From contig NW_003116946.1 of NCBI RefSeq assembly GCF_000003605.2, positions 459,537 to 495,740 on the forward strand: a stretch of 36,204 bases of DNA, in the 5' to 3' direction. Shown in pieces: positions 10,201-19,225 of the stretch (positions are counted from its first letter, which is position 1; each line of letters starts with the position of its first letter). The position numbers and the translations under genes are program-made. The DNA comes from Saccoglossus kowalevskii (taxonomy: Eukaryota > Hemichordata > Enteropneusta > Harrimaniidae). Under the pieces are notes generated by a model. The model searched no databases. It was not told where the DNA came from and saw nothing but the letters and a program-made list of their open reading frames with translations.

Positions 10201-13200
10201 ATTCACCAAAATTAGAGAATTGAAGATATGATGATCATGAAATGAACAAATCTGAGAGAGGTCTACCCAAGGTACATATACACCAAGTATCAGGCTTGTA
10301 GTTTTCAAGAAGAAGTCGAAAAAGTAAAACATTGACACGGACGACGACGGACAATCACTCATATGATAAGCTCCGCTCGACAAAGTCGACAGCGAAGCTA
10401 AAAAACAAGCATTAACAAAAAGAATAGAGCAAGATTAGTTATGTCTGATTTTTGTGACATACATGTAGGTTCTTGAAGTTACACAACTACAAGTGATTGG
10501 GGAATGCATAAGAGAAAGAGGGGCTTAAAATACTTTGAATACTACAGTAATTATAATTAATGTGTAAAAGTTACATACCATAACATATAAGCCTAACTGT
10601 TTCACCATCTGCTAATGGCTGATTGCACAATTTACAGGACGGATCATAGTCACTGTCTTGCAACCAATGCAAATAAGACTGTACTATACACTGTGAAATA
10701 AAAAATAATAATAGTTACGTTAACAAACAGCTTTCACCATACTTAACTACATGTATAAACCATATACATGTACCATAATATTTTTAATATGTTAAACTTG
10801 AATATGCATACGACGTACACAACACAAAAAACATGCTGTGCCAACCATCCTAGATTAAATCAATCACAGAGCTACTGATCAGTATTTGTGCAATTCTCAG
10901 AAATTGAAATTGTATTATATTACATTGTAGTAGATATTTATGTACAAGACATCAAAGTCTGTTTGGTACACAGTGACACACTGGAATAACTCAGTAAAAT
11001 TCAATTTGAGGTTGCAGAATATCTTCAAAGCTTGGAATGTAATAAATTTTATACCACATGTACATGAAGCATGCTTTTCTGTTAATACACGTGACAATGA
11101 GTGGTCTCTTAGACATGTTAATGACAGATCAATCTGATTAAAATCAGGTGTAGGTGCAAGTTTTCATTCTGGCCTTCAGTATTCATTACTCCTAATAGAT
11201 CATCCAAGGTGTGTTTATTCGGCCATCGCCTTACCACTACACCTTGGCAGACTCTATATCGTCAATGTGTAGGTTTTCCCACTTTGGCAATATCAGAGAT
11301 ATTTTCTTCAACAAACTGTCCAATCAAATTGCTCATTATAGCTGTATCACGGACAAATAGATAATCTACAGTAGAAGATTTTCTTCCTAACCAGAGACTG
11401 AGCTGACATTTTACAATCTGTTGAGGGCTGAAAATCAAACTAATTAGATCAATTTTAAGGCTAAGTCTATTTTATTTTCTGTATACATGTACCCTAGGCC
11501 ACATACAGTGCAGAGAATGATTCTGGCAAGTGGGGATGTAGAAAGTCTGCAAAAAACACATTGATGATTCTCCGTGATTGGCAACCCGACATGATTTTTT
11601 TCTGATCAGTTGTCACATGTTAGGCCAACTGTTTGGGAGCATGATTTCAAGGCGCCTACAATCAGATCTATGCATTTTACCAAGGTAAAATATGCAATTT
11701 TTTGGTAGAATCCTGCACAGATTAAGCATGACATCTAAGCATGTACAGGCATTTTCTAGTTGAGACTACTGAAAAATTTCAAAATCAACACAAATATTTA
11801 TCCTACTTTAATAGCAATATTTTTCCAAAATAAACTTTCAGTCATTAGTATTACGAGTTATTGTCATTGCACCATACGAATAATTGTTATTTAGTCTGAA
11901 ATTCTCATATCGCAGCGATATAAAATGATACAGTCATACAATTTCTTCGTATACTATTCAAGCACAGCTACTGATGACATTTAGCATGCATATCACCACG
12001 TTTAGTGTAAAATATTAGTTACTGCTGACCAGACCATGGTCATGTGATAATAATTTATAGCAACAACAGCCTGCGCCTACATCAGATTGATCATGTATGT
12101 AACAACTAACAACCAGAGTTTAAGTGCCGTGAAATATATGTAAATCAGTAATTCTGAACTGTTACTAACACAATATTGTGTCATGTGGTATACGACAGAT
12201 ATATCTCCACCAGATGGCGGGTCATTATGACATCAGCTGAACACAGTAATATCAGCACATGGAAATCACCAAAACATGTGAATACATGCATGCACAAGTA
12301 ACATTTCCCATTGGTTTGTCAAAAATATAACACCAAAATAAACCAAATACCACCAGAAATGGAAAAATATTGAAAGAATATGCACATTCCTATAATATCA
12401 TAATTTCACTTAAATTATTATTATTATTATCAGAGTTTATTCAACTCAACTTATGAATCTGAATAATTGTAATCTATATTTCAAGAACAAGGAATATAAG
12501 CATATTTATGAAATTCTTACTGAACACAATATTAGAATTTGAGGCCAGATATCGCTGGATTTCTGTTACATGTTACCACTCTCTGTAATACTGACTCCAG
12601 TCAGAATACCGTACCATTTGATATAGCTTTTCTACATTCATGAAATAAACTATTCCTTAATTGCTTGAATTAGTATTGAGTTGAGTGTCAGTCAATTTAT
12701 GAAAATTTTATATGGGACACAGTAATAAACAATATCAAGTGAGATTGAGGTTCAAATTAGAGAGGTGAACTGATTGAGCAGGTAATAATGCACACTGCTT
12801 CAGCCTTTGGATGGAGAGATTTGCTGATGAGCTAAGTGTTGCCTGATGGATTTACTTCAACAGAGGTTATTTTGGAAGTTCAAAAGTAAAATACAACTTG
12901 AGGTGCATGTATCAAAACAGAAACATGTGAATGCATAGCAGTCACACTGGAGTCAGCTAACAGAAGAGAAAGGGGCTAGTTAAAAAATAATACATGCTTG
13001 TAAGGGTAATATCACGATTTGTTATCTGCCCCAGTGATTGATCTAGGAATTCATTAAATGGGGCCATTGGGGCCCCTCTTGTATGAGAACAAGGGCCATG
13101 AAAAATTACTGGGGGCCCAGAAGTTGGCATAGCAATGGCGTGCTCATAACCCTGAAGTGTTCACTTGGCACAAATCAACCAGTTTACTGGTTGTCAGGAT

Positions 13201-16200
13201 TGTCTGGAGCATAAGTGAAATACAGCAATCTAGTGACAGGTCTGAAGAATTTTCCAGCATTTAAAAGCCTGAATGCATAAAAAATGATATTTTTATTTTT
13301 ATTGGACAACATTATATTGAACACTCACTTGTTGTCCTATAAACAAGTTTTATAGTACTGAACCACTGTTCACTGTGCCCACTGTGCCCTTTACTAATAC
13401 CTTCTTCATGACCACTTACATCTACCTACTGGGACAATTAATGGAACATTGACAAACGGAAGCTGCAGAAGCTCCAGTGCTTGCTAGAAAAAACTACATG
13501 TAAGCAAGTATTTCAGTTATTTTTTTATTTATCATAAATTGCAACAAAACNNNNNNNNNNNNNNNNNNNNNNNNNNNNNNNNNNNNNNNNNNNNNNNNNN
13601 NNNNNNNNNNNNNNNNNNNNNNNNNNNNNNNNNNNNNNNNNNNNNNNNNNNNNNNNNNNNNNNNNNNNNNNNNNNNNNNNNNNNNNNNNNNNNNNNNNNN
13701 NNNNNNNNNNNNNNNNNNNNNNNNNNNNNNNNNNNNNNNNNNNNNNNNNNNNNNNNNNNNNNNNNNNNNNNNNNNNNNNNNNNNNNNNNNNNNNNNNNNN
13801 NNNNNNNNNNNNNNNNNNNNNNNNNNNNNNNNNNNNNNNNNNNNNNNNNNNNNNNNNNNNNNNNNNNNNNNNNNNNNNNNNNNNNNNNNNNNNNNNNNNN
13901 NNNNNNNNNNNNNNNNNNNNNNNNNNNNNNNNNNNNNNNNNNNNNNNNNNNNNNNNNNNNNNNNNNNNNNNNNNNNNNNNNNNNNNNNNNNNNNNNNNNN
14001 NNNNNNNNNNNNNNNNNNNNNNNNNNNNNNNNNNNNNNNNNNNNNNNNNNNNNNNNNNNNNNNNNNNNNNNNNNNNNNNNNNNNNNNNNNNNNNNNNNNN
14101 NNNNNNNNNNNNNNNNNNNNNNNNNNNNNNNNNNNNNNNNNNNNNNNNNNNNNNNNNNNNNNNNNNNNNNNNNNNNNNNNNNNNNNNNNNNNNNNNNNNN
14201 NNNNNNNNNNNNNNNNNNNNNNNNNNNNNNNNNNNNNNNNNNNNNNNNNNNNNNNNNNNNNNNNNNNNNNNNNNNNNNNNNNNNNNNNNNNNNNNNNNNN
14301 NNNNNNNNNNNNNNNNNNNNNNNNNNNNNNNNNNNNNNNNTTTCCTGTGTGTATTTTTATTCTCATCTTAATTGTTTGTTTATCTTTATTCACATCTGTA
14401 TTGCATTTTAGTCAAAATCCTGATAAAGATACAAACGCAATAAAGATAATTATTATTTCAAAAAATAGTCTTATATTTTGGTTTCACGTGTAATGTAATG
14501 TTGACCTACAAAACACTTCGCAACTTCGCTTTGATTTGATAATACATGGTATAGTACTAAGTAGGCTCTTTTGCTGGTCATAATTTTCAGTAAAAGTGTA
14601 ATTTATTAAAATAACATTAGCATTGAAAACAATGAATACCGGTAACAGTGTTATGATTGTGTTTACGTACCTGTGGGTGCCGCCGATTAACATCGGAACT
14701 AGTATCACTGCTAGTTACTGTTGTATCTGTTATCTCATATTTATCCGGCCCTCCAAACGTTCAGAAGTCTCGGAAACTGTTTCTGGGGTATCATTTTTTT
14801 TCATACATGTAGAACGAACTGATGCCCGAAGATGACCTCATTCATCAACCGCTGGCTTTTATTCACCATGCTGTTTAATTGCACACGGTCCACTTGAAGT
14901 GGTCACGTGATGAAATTTGCGACATTATTGTCGCAAAAGATTTCGCCACGAAGTAAGTAATGGGTCGTTAAGGTCAATCAGCCTCTTTACGGTAAAAACA
15001 ACGCAACTACGTAATTGTTTCATTAAATTGGCAGGACAAAAATGTTGCACCCAAACTGGCGCACAGTGTTATGAATAACGCGTCAACTTTGATTTTTTTG
15101 CGCAAATTGCGCAATGGCGCAGCCTAGATCAAACACTGCTGCCCAAGGAATGGCGGTCATGACCATAATAATGATGATGCTAGAGCAGTGATATTGCCCG
15201 AATGACCATGTGTTATTTATTTATTTTATCACATCTAACAGATATCCACCATGCACAATCATGTCTACCATAAACTTACACTTATATTTGTATGCAATAT
15301 ATGCAATATTTTATTTTATCTATTATAACAAGTTTCACATTACTCAATAAATTAATATATGTACATTGTCTGCTGAAAAAAACTGTGAAATACACTCAGT
15401 AAATGTTATTTACAACCACGGATACTTTTTAATAACCATTCTTCAGCAGTGTACATTGTAAATCACTCAATTTATCGAGAAAAACATTTTTGAATTCTTA
15501 ATGAATTGAAAAATTCTCAAACGCAAGTTATTTGATTACTCTACGGATGAGAATGTCAGAGTGCCGTGGAAGTGACTGAAATAACTTTCTCACTAAAGTA
15601 CCACACCTTCTATACACAAGTCATGCAGCTTTAGATCATTTCCTCACAGCGTAGAGCGCGCCGCATCAACCCCTGCTGAGACGTTTCAGTGGCGACTTTG
15701 CTGTACATTTTTGTTTCATGTACCCTAATATCAAAACAGAGTATCTTACTTAATATCCATTCTGGCACTTTTGCTGTCTATTTTGGATGGCTGAAGTTCC
15801 TTTAAAACCTTGAAAGCAGCCGCGAAAACAACACCGGCAGGGGCAGCACCAGTGCAGTGAACGATATTTTGTTATGCGCAGTATCATTGCAGTAGTTTCA
15901 GTGACGTCATCTATATGATATACCCATGTAATATCTATTTTTATTCATGTGACTGAGTATGTATACCACATTGTCCTAATATATTCTTGTTATACATTCT
16001 GCGCAAATCAATATACTGTATATGACCAGATTTGTGGTGTGGCCATGATCGTGAAGATTTTATTCAGGGCTCCTATTGGAGTAAGGCTGTAATCTCATGT
16101 ATTCCATGCAAACTCTGCACAAATATACATGAACACTAATTGAGTTTCTTAAAATGTGCATTTGATGGGAAGTGCCGCGCATGTGCAAAATTTGTGTTGA

Positions 16201-17037
16201 TAAACATTGTTTTTCCAACAATCCAGTGCGCTTTTCTAATGAAATCACAAGTACATGTACTAGTATGAATTTTGTTCTGGGCCCCACTGGTACTAATTAC
16301 CATGACGACTCCTTTGACTCCTTAAAATCACTAAAAAATATCAAATTAACCTCACAGTTTGTACTTGTTGGTGTGCGCAACAATCAAAAAGCGAGACCCA
16401 TATCTCTTGCATAGGTGATGTGACGACCACTGCACTTTAAGTCACCCCCCACCCAAACCTAAACTACCACAGCACCCCCAATGTAATTGTATATGCCCTT
16501 TCATATAACTATATATGCCCTGTACAGGGGGCATATACAATTAAAATGGGGGGGGGGCACTGTTAGCAAAGTTAGGATTAGAGTTAAGGGTGAGGCGCCC
16601 AAAAAAACCCTTACTAAAAATGTTGACGATACTAGGCATCTGGGTGTCAAATGTACACAATATGATTCAATAATATACAAAATTATGACAATGACATGGT
16701 TTGTGATAATATACTTGTATAATAGACGTGATGTATTCATTATTATGTACGTTGAATAATGCCCGATTATAAGATTATAAAACTGTACAAGTAGTACACA
16801 CACAAAAGTATGAATACATGAACATCAGTTGAACAATCGTCGAAGAAACAACATTGAACTGGCTGGACCTGGATGTGGAATTTCTACTGCCCCCGAGATA
16901 CCACTGGTGACGGTGTAATAATATTGTTTTTCTTACCTTATTGTGGTTGGCCACTAGACAGTGTTCACAAACATTAACCCGATGTTCAAAACAGAACAAA
17001 TTCGTTACTTTTCTTTCGGGCATTTACACAACCCCAT
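7002..17037 (-). CDS. ZFPL1: Zinc finger protein-like 1, complete, 6 exons, apparent frameshift near start
   Basis: Minus-strand join 17037-16937, 10690-10579, 9050-8857, 8616-8346, 8011-7882, 7215-7002; about 340 residues against about 310 in human ZFPL1. The family's landmarks appear in order: an N-terminal B-box-like cysteine/histidine cluster ([17 protein letters not shown]), a RING-like second zinc cluster (CKLC, ICYDVFHW, CPTC), the strongly conserved [12 protein letters not shown], a long Ser/Thr-rich linker, an RKIYDAT block, a basic stretch, one membrane anchor near the C terminus and the tail [14 protein letters not shown]1 is an integral cis-Golgi membrane protein with its zinc domains in the cytosol; it binds GM130 and supports cis-Golgi assembly. 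All splice sites are GT/AG and phases match. The first ATG (MGLCKCPK) goes out of frame after eight codons because one base seems to be missing; see exon 1. Intron 1 is about 6.2 kb and may contain another gene. Confidence 0.93.
7882..8011 (-). CDS. ZFPL1: ZFPL1 exon 5
   Basis: Acceptor CTTTCAG at its high end, donor AA|GTAAGT at 7881-7880. It encodes [16 protein letters not shown], a [14 protein letters not shown] acidic/basic stretch and [15 protein letters not shown] and DDDKYRRR-like blocks occupy the same place in vertebrate ZFPL1. Confidence 0.88.
8346..8616 (-). CDS. ZFPL1: ZFPL1 exon 4: Ser/Thr-rich linker
   Basis: Acceptor TACACAG, 90 codons plus one base, donor C|GTAAGTAG. Low-complexity sequence with runs such as [12 protein letters not shown] and [11 protein letters not shown]. 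This linker varies in ZFPL1 and accounts for most of the extra length here. The exon assignment rests on splice sites and phase rather than conservation. Confidence 0.8.
8637..8785. mobile_element. MITE, CTGTAAA-terminus family, 149 bp
   Basis: TACTGTAAACTGCT at 8637-8650 and AGCAGTTTACAGTA at 8772-8785 are perfect 14-bp inverted repeats; the outer TA on each side fits a TA target duplication (Tc1/mariner style). It sits in ZFPL1 intron 3, only 20 bp from exon 4. The interior is related to 19131-19225. Confidence 0.82.
8857..9050 (-). CDS. ZFPL1: ZFPL1 exon 3: second zinc cluster and conserved core
   Basis: Acceptor TTTTTTGTAG, then AT completing Asp, 64 codons, donor CTG|GTGAGT. It contains [23 protein letters not shown] and [16 protein letters not shown], then [13 protein letters not shown]. 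This is the most diagnostic part of ZFPL1: the NTAPAGY.CP.C and [11 protein letters not shown] words are near identical to the vertebrate protein. Confidence 0.95.
9364..10399 (+). mobile_element. Dispersed element with ~156-bp tandem core, copy A
   Basis: The left end AACAAGCAGCCTCTCGGCTG is shared, in reverse complement, with 26778 downwards, and similarity begins there. From about 9480 to 10330 monomers repeat; the word ATCAAAGCAATTGG starts at 9661, 9816, 9972 and 10129 (155-157 bp apart), with a decayed unit at each end. The right end has a GACGACGACGG segment and a hairpin at 10369-10399, AGCTCCGCTCGAC against GTCGACAGCGAAGCT. No protein is encoded; open stretches inside it are repeat artefacts. 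It lies in ZFPL1 intron 2. Confidence 0.8.
10579..10690 (-). CDS. ZFPL1: ZFPL1 exon 2
   Basis: Acceptor TTTCACAG, 37 codons plus one base, donor G|GTATGTAA. It encodes [20 protein letters not shown] followed by [17 protein letters not shown], almost the vertebrate sequence. The leading Cys and the CKLC pair are zinc ligands joining the two clusters. Confidence 0.95.
11214..11219 (-). promoter_or_regulatory. Poly(A) signal of the candidate nested gene
   Basis: TTTATT on the plus strand is AATAAA on the minus strand, starting 43 nt after the TGA of the exon at 11262-11427, a normal distance for a compact 3' UTR. Confidence 0.55.
11262..11427 (-). CDS. Candidate terminal exon of an unrecognised gene inside ZFPL1 intron 1
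   Basis: On the minus strand a good acceptor (TTTGATTTTCAG, pyrimidine-rich) is followed by one base and then 54 sense codons to TGA at 11264-11262. The peptide begins [20 protein letters not shown], continues [20 protein letters not shown] and ends in [14 protein letters not shown]. It has ordinary protein composition, unlike the AT-driven translations around it. AATAAA follows 43 nt after the stop. The phase (two bases owed by the previous exon) does not fit splicing from ZFPL1 exon 1, which ends in phase 0, so it is not a ZFPL1 alternative end. Upstream exons are unidentified and may lie in the gap at 13551-14340. Family not recognised. Confidence 0.55.
11430..13550. other. ZFPL1 intron 1, no further exon confirmed
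   Basis: AT-rich intronic sequence. Contains a CTCF-like motif at 12207-12220, a short TTA run near 12416-12432, and weak exon-like stretches on the minus strand that I could not confirm. Earlier exons of the nested gene would be expected here or in the following gap. Confidence 0.5.
12207..12220 (+). promoter_or_regulatory. CTCF core-like motif
   Basis: CCACCAGATGGCGG fits every position of the CTCF core consensus CCASYAGRKGGCRS. Single motif, in ZFPL1 intron 1. Occupancy cannot be judged from sequence. Confidence 0.35.
13551..14340. other. Assembly gap (790 N)
   Basis: Unresolved bases; the true gap length may differ. It lies between the candidate promoter/first exon and the terminal exon of the nested gene. 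Confidence 1.
14671..14841 (-). pseudogene. Possible first coding exon of the nested gene, frame broken
   Basis: On the minus strand an ATG at 14841 opens [16 protein letters not shown] and stops after an A8 run. The next frame then carries [16 protein letters not shown] without stops. After a further shift the original frame carries [20 protein letters not shown] and NRRHPQ up to a strong donor CAG|GTACGT at 14670. The exon is 171 nt, so the two shifts cancel. Either two one-base assembly errors lie in a real exon, or this is chance. The palindrome-rich region just upstream (14890-14937) could be its promoter. The function is unknown. I labelled it pseudogene only because the frame as given is broken. 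Confidence 0.25.
14890..14937 (-). promoter_or_regulatory. Cluster of three palindromes, candidate promoter
   Basis: Within 48 bp: CCACTTGAAGTGG (14890-14902), the E-box TCACGTGA (14903-14910), and TTTGCGACA-TTAT-TGTCGCAAA (14916-14937, perfect 9-bp arms). CG dinucleotides are more frequent here than in the surrounding intron. It lies just upstream, on the minus strand, of the possible first exon 14671-14841. Confidence 0.4.
14938..16440. other. ZFPL1 intron 1 (distal part), no gene seen
   Basis: 15050-15130 has repeated GCGCA words (GGCGCA, TTGCGCAAATTGCGCAATGG) that could bind regulatory factors. 15630-15860 is also CG-richer than average. No exon with matching splice sites and a sustained frame was found on either strand. 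Confidence 0.4.
15902..15909 (+). promoter_or_regulatory. Full CRE palindrome
   Basis: TGACGTCA in ZFPL1 intron 1. An isolated 8-bp match, so weak support. Confidence 0.25.
16445..16590. mobile_element. Foldback element with C-rich and G-rich arms
   Basis: The left arm GCACCCCCAATGTAATTGTA with TATGCCC (from 16472) mirrors the right arm GGGGGCATATACAATTAAAA with ten G and CAC (16527-16560). The arms extend outwards imperfectly (CACCCCCCACCCAAACCTAA against GTTAGGATTAGAGTTAAGGG). An inner palindrome surrounds CCTGTACAGG near 16519-16528. The fold fits a small foldback MITE. No coding capacity. Confidence 0.55.
16937..17037 (-). CDS. ZFPL1: ZFPL1 exon 1, one base apparently missing
   Basis: The ATG at 17037 begins MGLCKCPK, exactly the conserved ZFPL1 N terminus, but continues into GAA AAG TAA. 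The conserved continuation ([20 protein letters not shown]) is in the next frame, entered through the purine run AAAGAAAAG (about 17010-17018). One base is therefore missing relative to an intact frame, most simply in that run. Read as given, translation would have to start at the internal ATG at 17023 (MPERKVTN), losing the first cysteine pair CKC. Donor AAG|GTAAG at 16936. A sequencing error is the likeliest cause, since the other five exons are intact. Confidence 0.9.
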
Positions 17038-17315
17038 GCTCCAAAGAACAGTACCAAAAAATTACAGAGATCTTCAATAATTTCTGTTACAGGAAGTTCA
17101 ATGCTGCTTTTGATGCCACGTCACTCTGCGCATTGTTATGCGCATCTCGTTCGGAACGAGACTCCTCCCCCGCATCAGACGAGATCACATATGTCATTTC
17201 CGCTAATGTATCTGCCTCCGAGACGAATAAAATCGTTTGTGTTCTCGCAATATTTATTCATATTTGTAGCCACGTTTTACGGAATAATTTCTTTTTTGGA
17301 TAACGTTGGACACAG
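17038..17315. promoter_or_regulatory. Candidate bidirectional promoter, ZFPL1 (-) / HEATR5 (+)
   Basis: The two genes point away from each other here. The interval has many CG dinucleotides for this AT-rich window, a CRE half-site (CACGTCAC at 17117-17124), repeated TGCGCA words at 17127 and 17139, and a perfect palindrome CTCGTTC-G-GAACGAG at 17146-17160. At the plus-strand end, CACAG|GTAAGC at 17316 is a strong splice donor that could close a non-coding HEATR5 exon 1. Start sites are not determined. Confidence 0.5.
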
Positions 17316-18059
17316 GTAAGCCACTTGTAGTTGTTTGACTATTATCAGGTGTAATTCAGCGACTCTGTTCGACGGTTACCGGGACTCGGCAGATAGACTC
17401 GTTCATCCGTTCTGTTACGGGGAACTGAAAGCTCGGGCACAAGAGTTGACTGGAGAGTGTGTAGTCGTCTATAATCATGTACAATATAACATCTACGGAA
17501 ATAAGACACTTCTTTGATATGCCATTCTTTTCCAAGTGTGGCACTTTAAATCGCTTGTTTTTATTACCCATAACGTTACGTACATTGGATTTCCAACATA
17601 GTGAAGACTAATCGACGATCTAGAGCGAGGAGCGAATATTAGCCGGGTATTTGATCTATGAGATATGGTTAGGTTAGTACGGTAACCGTGATGAGAGATA
17701 GCGGGGATGTAGCCTACAAATGACATAATGATATGTCAAACGTTACCTGTAAAAGTTAGGCTAATTTGTCGATTTTCCGATTTTTGTTTCTACTTGTTTC
17801 GTGTAGTATCTCAAGAAATGTTATAATATTTGAAAACAGAGAGAATGAATGATGTCATAATAATACCCCATTATATGTACCTGTACATTGACCTCAACTT
17901 CCTATCTCATCATATGTCACAGATTTCAAGTTAGCCTTCACAAGAATCAAATGACTGTTCATTACATTCCTCCCATCTCCAGCCAGTTTGTGTTGTGATT
18001 TACCAACACCAGCTAACATTTAAATTACAGTGTGTAATATATTATTATTTATAGTTTAT

Positions 18060-18174
18060 TTAAAGGGCGATGGTCGTCGTTTCATGTTCTGGTTGATATG
18101 GGAATCATAGAGACGTATACAAAGCATTTACAAAAAATTTGAACATGCACTGTGCCATGACCATCGCCCTTTAA
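18060..18174. mobile_element. piggyBac-type MITE, 115 bp with TTAA ends
   Basis: TTAA at 18060-18063 and again at 18171-18174 bound perfect inverted termini AGGGCGATGGTC and GACCATCGCCCT. The TTAA target duplication is characteristic of piggyBac-superfamily insertion. The 115 bp cannot encode a transposase. Confidence 0.8.
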
Positions 18175-18801
18175 AGGGAAAACCAACTCTCTATTGTTGT
18201 TACATGTGTAGGCAAGTTTTTATAAGATAGGGGTATGCATCATTGATAACTATATATGATGCTATGCAATAAAATCCTATTCTGTGTGCATGTCCATCGA
18301 ACGCATTACTGACCTATGGCATCACAGAACTTTGTGGACATTTGGAATGGTTTGTTTGTGAACATACAAAGTGAACAAGATTCAAAACACATCATTTCAA
18401 TAAAAGCAAGCACATATACTCTCGCCCATCTCATTCTAGAAATTTTTGTCATGCGATTTCATGATCATCTGGCATTTTGTGTGATTCATCATCAATTCAT
18501 GTGAGATCTTGATCGCACAGATGTCACACAACTTGGATTGCATACTCACATCTTATAAATTATTGGTGTACATGTCAGTGATTGTGCTAAAACAATGCAA
18601 TTGAAGGAAACAGTGAAAAAAATATGAGCTCCCAACCTAACATTAATTTGATTAACTTAAGATTTGCTGTTTCTTGCTGTTCTTTCTTTCGATCATGTTT
18701 TTGATTTTTTTTTTCACTGTTGCCTTACAGTTCAGTTTAGTAGCTCAGCTACAATGTACATGTAGAGGTACCATGTTTCTTGAAAATAATATTCCATGTT
18801 T

Positions 18802-18979
18802 GCTCTATTAGAAGTGGTGAATACCTGCACTAATAACCAATGTCCACATATGTATAAACTATATGTAAACCAAAAATAATAGTCTTTTAGAAGTATACAT
18901 TACCAATCTTGTTTTATATACTACTGGGGTATTTTGATATGTAGCATTTACGTAAGCACTTATACACTTCTAATAGAGC
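18802..18979. mobile_element. MITE, TCTATTAGAAGTG family, 178 bp
   Basis: GCTCTATTAGAAGTG (18802-18816) and CACTTCTAATAGAGC (18965-18979) are perfect 15-bp inverted repeats. The same terminal word recurs singly at about 23421, 24864 and 29270, and a variant pair bounds 22408-22672. Confidence 0.75.
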
Positions 18980-19130
18980 TACTATATTTCTTCTGAATCT
19001 TAGCAACCACATTCAATGTTTTGAAGTTTTAGGATTGCATAATTAATACAAAGTCACTAAAATATTTTCAACCATAATTTAATCGAAACTGATCTATGAC
19101 ATATTATAATTTGAATAGCTGCCATTCACT

Positions 19131-19225
19131 GCAATTAATTTTCACTGCTAGAAATTTTCACAATTTCAGAATTTTGTGATGAAAGTATTTTGTGAAAATC
19201 ACCGACACATCATGTTGAAATTTAA
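19131..19225 (+). mobile_element. Fragment of the CTGTAAA-family MITE
   Basis: TGCTAGAAATTTTCACAATT through TCACCGACACATCATGTTGA aligns with 8645-8720 of the intact copy. No right-hand terminus was found. Confidence 0.5.

Noticed and set aside
11575-11773. Minus-strand exon-like stretch starting [14 protein letters not shown]
   Set aside because: Fifty open codons after a TTTCAGTAG acceptor, but no convincing donor, and its phase does not join the terminal exon at 11427.
12165-12245. Minus-strand short exon candidate after TACTGTGTTCAG
   Set aside because: Only about 18 codons before a stop and no usable donor.
13494-14411. Long open frames through N bases
   Set aside because: They are produced by unresolved bases; the same holds for 25137-26081.
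16941-17303. Plus-strand frame of 120 codons across the ZFPL1/HEATR5 promoter
   Set aside because: Antisense to ZFPL1 exon 1 for its first third, no conserved look, and a strong donor at 17316 suggests a non-coding exon instead.
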